Positions 54,290 through 64,000 of a stretch of 64,000 bases of DNA are shown here, piece after piece; position 1 is the first letter of the stretch; each line of letters begins with the position of its first letter. The notes beneath the pieces are model-generated. The model saw nothing but the letters and a program-made list of their open reading frames with translations. It was not told where the DNA came from and did no database searches. Both the position numbers and the translations under genes were made by a program. Source of the stretch: Larix kaempferi (Eukaryota > Streptophyta > Pinopsida > Pinales > Pinaceae); assembly GCA_027924585.1 (NCBI GenBank), contig BSBM01000825.1:724001-788000 (forward strand), in the 5' to 3' direction.

Positions 54290-54958
54290 TGTTGATGTAT
54301 ATGTAACTTCGGAATGTATTTCACATATATGTATATTGTATTCCTATAGAGATGTTATTATTCCTCTATACGGAAGTGTTTGTATTCCTATAGAGATGTT
54401 ATTATTCCTCTATATGGAAGTGTCGTAACTTATACTTGATGGGTTATTAGACCACCTTGTTGGGGTCGGCCCTGTATAAGTCATGTGGGTTGAAGGGTTA
54501 TTAGACCACCCTATTGGGGGTCGGCCATGTGGGTCAAAGGGTTATTAGACCACCCTATTGTGTGCCGGCCTAGTCAGCATTATGTTAAGTGGCTAAGTTG
54601 AGGCCGACCTAGTTGAGTAAAGGTCAAGTCAAGTTAGTGTATAAATAGAGAGTGTGTCTCTCTCATTTTACACATTCTATTCTCTCACTCACACTTGGGA
54701 GAGTGGCGCACTTGTGGAGGAGGAGGATCTGCTACTAGGAGAAGACTATCTCTTGTATTTTGGTTGTATCATTGCTCTATCTATCTCTGAGGAAGTTATT
54801 GGGGTTTTTCACCTTTATGATTTTCCCCAAGTAAAATCTGTGTCTCTTGTGTGCTTGCATTATTGTGTCCATGATTGATATGCTGTAGATATGCTGTACA
54901 TGTTGTTCTCTCAGTTAAGATCCTTGATCAGATTGAAGTAAATTCTGAAAATTTAACA
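54290..54958 (+). repeat. 5' LTR of Copia-C
   Basis: A 669-bp LTR. It carries a duplicated GTATTCCTATAGAGATGTTA block (about 54340-54425) and three copies of a GGGTTATTAGACCACC-TTGGGG-TCGGCC unit (about 54441-54570). A TATA box lies at 54640-54649. Confidence 0.95.
54640..54649 (+). promoter_or_regulatory. LTR TATA box (Copia-C)
   Basis: TATAAATAGA, in the same local context (GTCAAGT upstream, GAGAGTGTGTCTCTCTCAT downstream) as the Copia-A box. Confidence 0.7.
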
Positions 54959-54975
54959 TGGAATCAGAGCTAGCC
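54959..54975 (+). other. primer-binding site (Copia-C)
   Basis: TGGAATCAGAGCTAGCC directly after the LTR, one base from the canonical initiator-Met PBS core. Confidence 0.88.
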
Positions 54976-55340
54976 TGAAAGAAGGCATGATATGGCATGT
55001 ATGACACTTGTTGCACTTACGATGCTAGGGCTTGATATAGCAAACACCAATCATTGTAGAACTTTCGCTGTAAATCCATTTTGGAGAATTTTTTGGATCT
55101 GAAACTTTTACTGGTCGAAGATAATATCCCCATGTGCCTTGTGTCCAAAGGAAAACCTCTAATTCATTGTACTTTGTGATTTATGATCTGTACAATATAG
55201 GGTTTCTGCCTCTTCCAGATCTGAGTCAAAATCAGGTGATCTTGGGAAAAAGGTCATAACTTGGGCTAGGAAGCTCCAAATGAAATTTCGTAAAAAGTGA
55301 AAGGTAGCACACAGACTGCAATATCTTAAAAAAACTTTTC

Positions 55341-55690
55341 AGAAGCCGAAGTTGAACCAGTGACATGTGGAACTCCATACAAGTTCTCTCTCCCGTATTA
55401 TCCCATAAATAGGTCACGTTGCGACACTTGGCATAACTCTCTCTCAAAGAATCCAATTGAGGTCAGACCTATTGAGATGGAAATATAACAGGTCGGGATA
55501 ACTCAAGAAAATTTTTCAGAGGCCGAAGTTGCACCAGTGACACGTGTCATGCCGTACAAGTTCACTCTCCTGTATTATCCCATAAACAGGTCACGTTGCG
55601 ACACTTGGCATAACTCTCTCTCAGAGAATCCAATTGAGGTCAGACCTATCGGGATGGAAATATGATAGGTCGGGATATCTCAAGAAAATG
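55341..55690 (+). repeat. 177-bp tandem duplication in Copia-C leader
   Basis: Unit 1 (55341-55517) and unit 2 (from 55518) share AGRAGCCGAAGTTG..., TATTATCCCATAAA.AGGTC and CAATTGAGGTCAGACCTAT, with few differences. Unit 2 ends near 55690. Confidence 0.9.
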
Positions 55691-56299
55691 TTTCATACCC
55701 TGTGGATCAAAAAGTTCAGATTTACACTAGAAACAATCAGGTAGATATTTCTGTCAAAACAAAATTATTTTTGAGCACCTTCATTCATGGCTTCTAGAAT
55801 TTAGGGCTTCAGAGAAAGTTGGAATTTTTGTAATCGGAGACCACGGCTGGATGCTACCCATCAAAATATGGATGCTACCCATCAAAATTGAAATTTAGAG
55901 ACCAAGATCAGAATTTTTGGTTGGGTAGAAGGCCGGGCTTGATCAAACCCCAGTTCGGGACTTTGATGGGAAAGATGGAAAATTAGGGCTTCTGCAAAAA
56001 TTGGAATTTTGGAAATCTGTGACCACGGATGGAAGCTCCTCAGAAAAATCGAAGGTTAGAGCTTTGAATCAAATATTTTGGTTGGGTGAAGCTCTGGGAA
56101 ATTGAAACCCTAATTCAGGGTCCTCCCTAGTGAATCCGGAAATCTAAAAGGCAATTTCGAGGGGTGAAACTTTGCAGTTTTCAAATTCTGAATATACCAA
56201 CTTGATCAACTCATCAAGGTGCATATTTCTATCCTTTCGGAAGTTTGAAATTCAAAGTTTGGATTTTTGGGGTTTCTTTGACAAACCCTAATCCAGCTC

Positions 56300-56455
56300 C
56301 AGGTCCAGTTCTTGCAAATCAAGTGGATTGGGTTAATCCTAGAAGAAGATGGATTGGTCACCTGCATAAGTGAAGAAGCTCCTGTCTTAGAGGGAGATGA
56401 GGCTAAGGCCTTCCATAATAAGATTACAAGCAATCTTGACAGGTATGGCTTACAG
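56300..56455 (+). pseudogene. gag scrap (Copia-C)
   Basis: The frame gives GLILEEDGLVTCISEEAPV and GDEAKAFHNKITSNLDRYGL, matching the GLILEENDLVKFVKE region of Copia-A gag. It ends at CAG followed by GTATGT (56456), a splice-donor-like hexamer. No downstream gag domain or zinc knuckle is found. Confidence 0.65.
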
Positions 56456-57526
56456 GTATGTTTCATGGTTAAGTTTATCATATGTTTGTCTTCATATCAT
56501 TACAGTACAATCTTGATTAATTACTAGACTTGTCGTATCACCTTAATAGAAGATATTCATTGATTAAGGTTTTGAAACTTATGAATGTACTAATGCATTG
56601 TGATTCTGTATGAGGTTTATGTTGTTCGCTAACATAAAAGGTACACCAAGAAAGACAAATCATGTTCTACTTCAAGAACATATGATCATGGTGACATGAA
56701 GACAAAGATTCATCCATTGTCATGGATCACATAGAAGATCTACTTTCGAGGTATGTATAACTTGGTACTACAATGGTTAACCTATGAGACATGCAGGTTA
56801 CTAGCACAAGTCACTAAAGAGAACCTGAAGACATTATGCGGGTATGTTAGACATAACTAGCTAGCATGCTAATCCAGGTATGTTTTTCCTATATCAAGCT
56901 AGAATCCTACCTTGTGTTAGGATCTTATACTGTTGTGTTGTTGATAATGATTATTCATGAAGTCATAGGTTTGAATAGTCATGGATATATGCATATTATG
57001 TTTCTTACCATAATTGATGATATGACTAACCAGAAGAATCATGAAGGTATAGGTTTGAGTAATCACGGGTTTATGCATTGATGATTTAACTAATCAGAAG
57101 AGTCCTATGATCAAATAAGAATATGCATGAGTAAAAGAAGACTTCCCTGAAACCTTGAATACAAATGTTTATTATCTGTGAATGATCATGACTATACATG
57201 TTTAAGATTATTGTGTTTTGATAGTATTAAGATTATACTAATAAATGTGTGATTATGTATGAGACCTCAAGGATAACACAATGATGATACTAATAAGCAT
57301 GCATAGTGATTAAGGATGGATGTAAGTTCAAGGATAGGTAATCCAGGAAGCAAAGATCAAAAGGGATCACACTCCAGTTGTTCCTGCAAGAAAGCAAAGG
57401 AGCACACTTCAGTAGTTTCTGCAAGGATGCAAATATTCAGAGGGAGTTGACCACTTCTCACAATCCACATCAGAATGGAGTTGCAAAGATTCAGAGGGAG
57501 TCCACCCAACAACCAAACAAATATAA
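56456..57526 (+). pseudogene. scrambled integrase fragments (Copia-C)
   Basis: Two pieces of integrase are visible. IMFLTIIDDMTNQ (about 56997-57035) matches the FIDD block with the first catalytic Asp. KGAHFSSFCKDANIQRELTT then HNPHQNGVAK (about 57388-57495) matches the end of the core, where the catalytic Glu of QNGVAER is Lys. A repeated GTTTGARTARTCAYGGRTWTATGCAT phrase, about 95 bases apart, lies at 56968-57080. The remaining sequence is noncoding with several GTATGT and AAG/CAG sites. Confidence 0.65.
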
Positions 57527-57924
57527 GTATTTGAATTGTCATTTCTTACATAATGTTATTCAATGATGTATATGCTTATGTTCCTAGAATTAGGTTGTGT
57601 ATTATGCATATTAGAATAGTTGCATTGATGAACAATATACTACTAATATACATGGGTAAGTGGCATATGGCACTGTACAACATTCCATTGCTACTTATCT
57701 AGAATGAAACCTCTTTGCTGACATGTTAGGAGTTGTGCACACTCTTAACAATGTTCTGGTAGAGATTGGAAGGCATCTAGAAAGTTACGGAATATGGATA
57801 AATGTTGTATTGAAGCATTGGCTAAGATAATTGCATGACTATATGACATATTTCTTTATGTGTAAGAATTTGTTCTGAAAACTATGAGATGTTTTCTAAT
57901 CATGCAATTTAACTTGTTGTGTAG
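57527..57924 (+). other. intron-like GT...AG segment inside pol (Copia-C)
   Basis: A 398-bp homologue of 2874-3295. It starts GTATTTGAATTGTC, has CTAAT at 57896-57900, and ends TTGTTGTGTAG, with the following GAAAGATCGT also shared with Copia-A. Homology appears to stop within a few dozen bases on each side, where the two elements' coding remnants diverge. Confidence 0.45.
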
Positions 57925-58149
57925 GAAAGATCGTATACCATCACCTACAAAAGAATGACTACAACATTTGTTCAACAACAAAGTTATCTATTGAAAATAT
58001 TGAAGATATTGAAGTTCCCAGGTCTAGGAAGAATGCCATGATCGAGGAGTACCAGTCGATCACGAAGATGTTTGAGATGTAGTCCCAAGACCTGAAGGGG
58101 AGTCTGTAGTGACTTCCAAGAGGATCTACAAGATCAAGCATGTTGCAGT

Positions 58150-59089
58150 GATGAAGAGGAAGATACACTTTCTTGAATGGTGTAGTTGAAGAAGAAGTGT
58201 ATGTGGTGCAGCCACTTGGTTCTGAGACACATGAGAGGGAGTCATATATGTGCAGAACTTGGTATGGTAGGATAGACAACTTTCTATCCAGTTTGGGCTT
58301 TACCAAGAGTAAAGCGGATTCCAACCTTTACTACAAGATTGAGGAAGGGAATACTGTGATTCTACTCCTGTATGTGGATGACCTGTTTGTAATACGAGAT
58401 GACAGATTGATTACCGACACACAGCGGAAGCTTGCTGCCGAGTTAGAGATGAAGAACTTGGGGATGCTGCACTATTTGTTGTTTTTTGGCATGGAGGTGT
58501 GGCAGAGTGCAGATGGAATCTTCCTTGGACAAGGGAAGTATGCAGTAGAGATCCTGAAGAAGTTCGGGATGATGGATTGCAAGGCCATGGCCACACCTAT
58601 GGCATCGAATCTGAAGCTTCTTTGTGATGCTTCATCTGAGACGATTGATGTCTCTATGTATCGTCAGATGATTGGGTCCTTGATGTACCTGATGAACATG
58701 AGACTAGATATTTGCTTTGCGGTGAACACATTGAGCCAGTTCCTGACGGATCCGAGGAGTGTTCACCTGGTTGCTGTAAAGCATGTTCTGAGGTACTTGA
58801 AGGGTACAGTTGATTATGGGCTCAAGTATGATGCAAATCAAAAGTTTAACCTGCAGGGTTATGTTGATTCAGATTGGGCAGGCAGTGCTGCAGATAGGGA
58901 TCAGGTGTGATCTCTTGGTTTAGTAGGAAGCAGTCCTGCGTAGCACTGAGTACAGCCGAAGCAGAGTATGTTGCGATGGATGAGCAGGTTGGAGATGTAT
59001 TGACCAAGCCATTGGCTAGAGTGCAGTTTGAGTACTTCAAAGAGAGGCTTGGTGCACTTCAGATCGAGGTTCCTTCCAAAGGGAAGTGA
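58150..59089 (+). pseudogene. pol: Copia reverse transcriptase-RNase H, truncated (Copia-C)
   Basis: The sequence begins in the middle of RT (FLNGVVEEEVYVVQPLG). The GLKQAP region is deleted and it passes to TWYGRIDNFLSSLGFTKS, LLLYVDDLFVIRDD (YVDD intact), ELEMKNLGMLHYL and KYAVEILKKFGMMDC. RNase H follows with YVDSDWAGSAADR, a stop and frameshift at about 58910, then SWFSRKQSCVALSTAEAEYV. An internal deletion joins this to DEQVGDVLTKPLARVQFEYF, removing the CDNQSAI block. The frame ends at 59087-59089 in a purine run, CCAAAGGGAAG. The enzyme cannot be functional. Confidence 0.92.
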
Positions 59090-59109
59090 TGAGTCTAGAA
59101 GATGCAGAT

Positions 59110-59700
59110 GCACATGAGCTTTTTTGACATGGTTGATGTGTTCTCGCTTGGTCGTGATGTAATTGCTGAGCCATTTTTCACATGGTGGTAGATGTGTTCT
59201 CCCATGGTGAAAAAGTAAGGGCTGGAGCCTTCCCCGAATGGTGGTAGATGTGTTCTCCCATGTCGGTGGTGTAAGTGCTGGATGATGTGCATCTGGGTTG
59301 TGCTTCGTGGACGATGAGATGATCTGAAGAGGACGATGCTTGTTATGATCAGTTGGATCATTGCATCATGTTGGATGCTTGTTATGATCAGTTGGATCAT
59401 TTATGTATATATGCATCATGTTGGATGCTTGGATCATGTATCTGTATATGTATCAGGTGGATACTAAGATCATGTATGTTGATATGTATCAGGTGGATAC
59501 ATTGTGTGGATCATGTATCTGTGTATGTATCGGGTGGATACATTGTATGATCAGGTAGATCATGTATGATGATATGTATCAGGTAGATACTTGGTATGCA
59601 TCAGGTGGATGCAGTGTATGATTAGGATGATCATAGATAACGAGCTTCAGGATGTTGCTCCAGATGACATGAGGCAGGATGTTGCAGTGATGATGATTAG
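59110..59700 (+). repeat. tandem repeats in Copia-C 3' noncoding region, first block
   Basis: First come three copies of ATGGTGGTAGATGTGTTCTC-like sequence (59115-59265). Then, from about 59340, come many copies of GATCATGTATCTGTATATGT followed by ATCAGGTGGATAC, with units of about 30-50 bp and internal variation. Confidence 0.85.
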
Positions 59701-59779
59701 GATGATCATGTGTACATCAGGATGATGTATGATGAGTATCAGGATGATACTTTGTGGCCGTGGAGGTTGTGCAGATGAG

Positions 59780-60290
59780 AATGTCTGGGAGATCCTATAG
59801 GTCGGAGTTGTGTACCCGTAACATCCTGGGATGCTCTTTTGAGACATTGCTCTAGGAGGACATGTAATTTGTGCCCTGGGATATATTCAGGTTGGAGTTG
59901 TGTACCCGTAACATCCTGAGATGCTCTTGCGAGGTTTTGTCCTATGGCATGTAATTTGCTCCTGGGAGATCTGGACATGATGAAAAAGGCCTCGGATGCT
60001 TCAGCCAGGTTTTGTGGTAGACCACATGTAATTTGCTCCTGGGAGATCTGGACAGGATGAAAAAGGCCTCAGATGCTTCAGCCAGGTTTTGTGGTGAGAT
60101 CACATGTAATGTGCTCCTGGGAGATCCGACAGGTAGAGCTGTGTGCTCGTAACAGCTTGGGATGCTTCAACCAGGTTTTGTGATCGGTCACATGTAATGT
60201 GCTACTAGGAGATCCGACAGGTAGAGCTGTGTGCTCGTAAAATCCCGGGATGCTGTAGCCAGGTTTTGTGACACACATAATAAGTCCTGA
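59780..60290 (+). repeat. tandem repeats in Copia-C 3' noncoding region, second block
   Basis: Five to six units of about 75-90 bp. Each contains CTCCTGGGAGATCYG, a GTRGAGYTGTGTRCYCGTAA or GATGAAAAAGGCCTC variant, GGGATGCT, GCCAGGTTTTGTG and CACATGTAATGTG. Confidence 0.88.
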
Positions 60291-60520
60291 GGATTCCATA
60301 GTATGGCCAGTGATGACAAAGACCTGTAGGTGGTGGGCCTACATCCAGTATGAAAAAGGACTAGATTTGTAGAACTTCCTATGACGAGTAGATTCAGAGA
60401 TTGATTGAGATAGCAGCAATAGTGACGATGACGATGACTCGATGACGATTATCCAATGACGATGATCCAGAGAAGAAGACTTGTGCTAGAAGACCTGTGT
60501 CGAGAAACACCTTCCTAGTT

Positions 60521-60529
60521 AAGAGGGAG
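60521..60529 (+). other. polypurine tract (Copia-C)
   Basis: AAGAGGGAG directly before the 3' LTR's TG. Confidence 0.85.
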
Positions 60530-61208
60530 TGTTGATGTATATGTAACTTCAGAATGTATTTCACATATATGTATATTGTATTCCTATAGAGATGTTATTA
60601 TTCCTATATATAGAAGTGTTTGTATTCCTATAGAGATGTTATTATTCCTCTATATGGAAGTGTCGTCATTTATATTGTAAGTATCGTAACTTATACTTGA
60701 TGGGTTATTAGACCAACTTGTTGGGGTCGGCCGTGTATAAGTCATGTGGGTCGAAGGGTTATTAGACCACCCTATTGGGGGTTGGCCATGTGGGTCAAAG
60801 GGTTATTAGACCACCCTATTGGGTGTCGGCCCAGTCAGCATTATATTAAGTGGTTAAGTTGAGGCCAACCTAGTTGAGTAAAGGTCAAGTCAAGTTAGTG
60901 TATAAATAGAGAGTGTGTCTCTCTCATTTTACACATTCTATTCTCTCACTCACACTTGGGAGAGTGGCGCACTTGTGGAGGAGGAGGCTCTGCTGCTAGG
61001 AGAAGACTATCTCTTGTATTCTGGTTGTATCATTGCTTTATCTATCTCTGAGCAAGTTATTGGGGTTTTTTACCTTTATGGTTTTCCCCAAGTAAAATCT
61101 GTGTCTCTTGTGTGCTTGCATTATTGTGTCCATGATTGATATGCTGTACATGTTGTTCTCTCAGTTAAGATCCTAGATCAGATTGAAGTAAATTATGAAA
61201 ATTTAACA
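60530..61208 (+). repeat. 3' LTR of Copia-C
   Basis: A 679-bp LTR matching 54290-54958. It has an extra CATTTATATTGTAAGTATCG near 60665, and lacks a short ATATGCTGTAG duplication that the 5' copy has near 54885. Confidence 0.95.
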
Positions 61209-61213
61209 AAAAT

Positions 61214-62440
61214 AAGTAATCCAGTTACCTAGGCTTCAACAATATGGCATGTATCATCTCTGAACAATAAAATTCCCCCATAATTTATAAATGGTAATAA
61301 GAATATGTCTCAAAAATCCAAATCAATTTATTTTCATCATGATATTACTATATGTATTCATTATTAATTCACGGTGCCATTATGTGTTTTGCAACATTTT
61401 ATATATGTTTATCATTTCCCAAGGTCCTAATGTTACCTTACATCTATGGATTAAATGATTCCTAAGGCTAGTATAATCCATAACATATAAGATTTAATAC
61501 TCGAACATCATTTCTAGTTGTCATGTTACTTTAACTCAACATAGTTTTCATTATTCTAATTATTGTCCAAAGTATACAATGACACACCTACTTGGACCGA
61601 CAATATGTCATTATTGGAACTCTTAGTGAAGCATTAATACAAAGGATTCTTCATGTGTGTTCTACTTCACCAAAGCCTTATCCTGCTTGTACAACTATCC
61701 AATGTCAATTTCTTAGCACTACTAATGTTCTACATGCTTAACCATACCATTTTTATCCCATTTATATCACCAACTTCTCATGGAAGTTAATTTCAACCAA
61801 CCAATATACTCTTAATAACTTTACCATTTTGAATTTTTCTTCACTATTCTAACCCCATCATTCCCATGGTGTCTCTATTTAGATTGAGTACATTTCTTAT
61901 CTCGTTAATAATTGAATAAGTATGTGTATCATACCTAATTTCCGTATGGAATTCACAAATCATGACCTGTTACTTAACTGACCATACCGTAGGGATTTCT
62001 AATTTAATAGTTATTTAAATTTTGTGTTGTCATAAACCTCCTTAGATTTCTCTTAAGGGTACATGTCATCAACCCAAATAAGAATGGACCTTATGATTTT
62101 TCTATCATGTTTCCTATTAAGGAAAATTATGTAGTTCACAAAGATATTCTTGAGGGTTAAGGGATACCTCAAATGTGCTAAGTTTTCCTTACCCTTCTTA
62201 TTGGGAATCTCAGGGTAAAAAAAAATTGTATATTGCTTACCCATTTTTGTTGTTCTAATAATAAGCTTGTATGGGCTAGGAAATATTTCAAGTTGTGGTT
62301 AATTTTTGACAAAATATTTCACCCAAAAGGTATTATTTTCACTTAGCCAGAAGGTAATGATTGCGAACATTTCTTTGTCATATCTTATTTTTGCTTGCTC
62401 TTACATGTTTAACCTTTAACTTTTCAAAGCAATGGGATGA
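61214..62440. other. Gypsy-H internal region, mostly noncoding
   Basis: AT-rich sequence without a clear domain. A minus-strand frame at 62053-62244 could be the tail of a decayed pol, but I cannot assign it. Confidence 0.4.
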
Positions 62441-62449
62441 TAACATAGT

Positions 62450-63215
62450 GCCTATTCATGTCCTTGACACATCACATTCAAGAATAAATGGTTTTGTGAA
62501 GTATGAGGTAACCAAGATAGGAGTGGGAGTCATTAAAGTTTTCATCCTCTCAAAACAAGCTTCTATTGAATCATCCCACCTAAAGACATCCTTCTTCAAT
62601 AATGTTGTTACTAGCACTGTAATCTCTACATAGTTCATTATAAATATTTTTTATTATAATGTAAGACATATGAATACCTATCGTGATGTGGTAGTCTTGG
62701 GACTTGGCTAATCAATAATCACAACAATATTCTTTGGGTCTACCTTCACTCCCTCCACTAATACTATGTGCCCCCCCAAAACAATTTCTTCTCTTCAAAA
62801 ACTGCATTTCGATTTGTTCGCATAGAACTTATTTTCTTTTAATAGTTTGAACATTATCTTGAACATTATCACTACATGCTTGAGACAGAAGGGTTTGATT
62901 TTTGTTGTAGACTAATATGCAATCAAAGAACACAAGATCAAACCTCCAACCTCCACTGGAATGGACGGAATAAGTCATTCAGCAATGCTTGGAAGGTAAT
63001 CAAGGCAAGCCATGACATGGTATTCATACAACTGCCTTCATGTTTATACAGAGTAGTTTTGGGAATATCCTATTAATGTAATCTTATTTGGTAATAGCAT
63101 GCTTTTAGATCAAGCTTGGAGAAGTACTTAACCTTATGAAGCCTATCCAATAGTTGGTACAAATAGAATGAGAAATTTATATAAAAAATATGAAACATAC
63201 TTTGGAGTAAATAGG
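62450..63215 (-). pseudogene. pol: Gypsy reverse transcriptase-RNase H, decayed (Gypsy-H)
   Basis: Reading leftward on the minus strand: LLDRLHKVKYFSKLDLKACY and YQIRLH (first catalytic Asp block), then FQALLNDLFRPF, then VFFDCILVYNKNQT, the FFDD active site with its second Asp changed to Cys. RNase H starts with FERMKTLMTPTPILVTSYFT and KPFILECDVS, the usual APVL...F.K.F...DAS block. The frames are shifted many times and the integrase is not seen. The type fits plant Ty3/Gypsy and the orientation matches the LTR and PPT at 52260. Confidence 0.78.
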
Positions 63216-63289
63216 ATTGCAGCATACGTTCAAATTTGAGACATATTACATAAAAAAAAGTAAGTCTTGAACTATTCGAGTTGGACACA

Positions 63290-64000
63290 GGTAACTAAAC
63301 CAAGCTATTCACTCATTGTGTAGCTATCATTAGTGGTGACCCATTTCCTTACCTCGAAAGGAATGAAAAAGTTACAGAATTGAAGAAATATGATCATTAG
63401 TTGAGTGACAGGCTAGGGAAACATTACGAGTTGGAGCGAGGTTTCTTGTTTTTTTTTTTTTTTAATTCTACATATTTCAGAAGCACAATAATGATCTAGA
63501 CATTGCCCATCCACCTCTTGATGCACTTGAGCTCATGGCTGAGTTGCGTTTCTAGTTTTGTTTAAAAATATTGAATGATAGTCGATGTCCAATTTAGGAA
63601 TCATTTACGTTGGTTTCATGTTCGCTAGTATTTGTTGGTTATTAAAAAAAATTATTGATGCTTTCAAACAAATTTGGAAGAGCAGTAAATCTCTATGTTT
63701 GTTTTGTACCGCTTTCCTAGCATACAGAGCAACCAATAACATTTCTGTTTTTGTGTTACCCCTATGTGTAGCCTATAGAACAACCATAAATCTTTATTTT
63801 AAACTCACGACTCATAGAATGCATTTTTTTAACCACAGGATAACCACAAGACTAGCTTCTGAAATTGCTGGAAACTACTAAGTTTTTAACGTCCTCCTTC
63901 CATCTTGTAAATTGCTTTCCTGGCATTTTATATAACGCTTTCCTCCTTAGCTTAAGTATTTTGTGAACCGTTTAGATTTCATTGAGAAATGAAAACTTGC
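63290..64000. other. unassigned right flank
   Basis: A T16-like run occurs at about 63450-63465. The frame at 63585-63881 has no recognisable domain and lacks supporting context. Nothing else is visible. Confidence 0.4.

Larger units (their letters stand above)
54285..61213 (+). mobile_element. Copia LTR retrotransposon, decayed (Copia-C)
   Basis: LTRs at 54290-54958 and 60530-61208 begin TGTTGATGTATATGTAAC and end GAAAATTTAACA. The duplication AAAAT (54285-54289 and 61209-61213) flanks them. PBS and PPT are present. Gag is reduced to a scrap, integrase to fragments, and RT-RNase H lacks its N-terminal third. The leader and the 3' noncoding region are both unusually long and repeat-rich. It lies within Gypsy-H and is a relative of Copia-A. 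Confidence 0.95.

Overview
The window is intergenic DNA from a large, repeat-rich seed-plant genome. I cannot name the species. Everything I can identify with confidence is transposable-element DNA; I found no host protein gene, rRNA or functional tRNA gene. The plant origin rests on a plant-type L1 LINE (ORF1 with a DUF4283-like domain and CCHC knuckle, ORF2 ending in an RNase H), Copia elements primed by initiator-Met tRNA, and plant-type Gypsy/TR-GAG elements.

Layout. 534-6543 is a decayed Copia element (Copia-A, + strand) with both LTRs and a target-site duplication (TSD, ATATT). 6635-10518 is a second, internally deleted Copia (Copia-B, - strand, TSD AATAC) that carries a tRNA-like, microsatellite-flanked insert. 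10840-17827 is a LINE on the - strand that looks complete, with open ORF1, ORF2 and a third ORF, a poly(A) tail and a 12-bp TSD. 17828-24760 is mostly unassigned AT-rich DNA with a hairpin, degenerate tandem repeats and a possible long LTR. About 25189-27290 holds a minus-strand Copia pol remnant (Copia-G). 28261-37876 is an older LTR-element-like unit with a decayed unknown ORF, split in frame by Copia-D (28625-33838, TSD TGTTG). 37877-46905 is a Gypsy-type gag/protease/RNase H remnant (Gypsy-F) holding a gag-only LTR element with 2.1-kb LTRs (element E, 39311-45050). 46906-50750 is unassigned apart from a tRNA-like SINE head. About 50750-64000 is a minus-strand Gypsy element (Gypsy-H) split by Copia-C (54285-61213, TSD AAAAT).

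How it works together. Most coding remnants are broken by stops, frameshifts and deletions. The integrase core is deleted in Copia-A, -B and -D and only fragmentary in -C, so these could have moved only with proteins supplied by relatives. The LINE is the exception. Its three ORFs are all open and are linked by a TAATG stop/start overlap (ORF1/ORF2) and a 32-nt overlap (ORF2/ORF3). ORF3 is an arginine-rich 359-aa protein with a predicted C-terminal coiled coil that I do not recognise, and it is the best candidate for something undescribed. The next most interesting signal is a GT...AG intron-like segment shared by Copia-A and Copia-C inside decayed pol, followed by the tandem arrays between pol and the polypurine tract of the same two elements.
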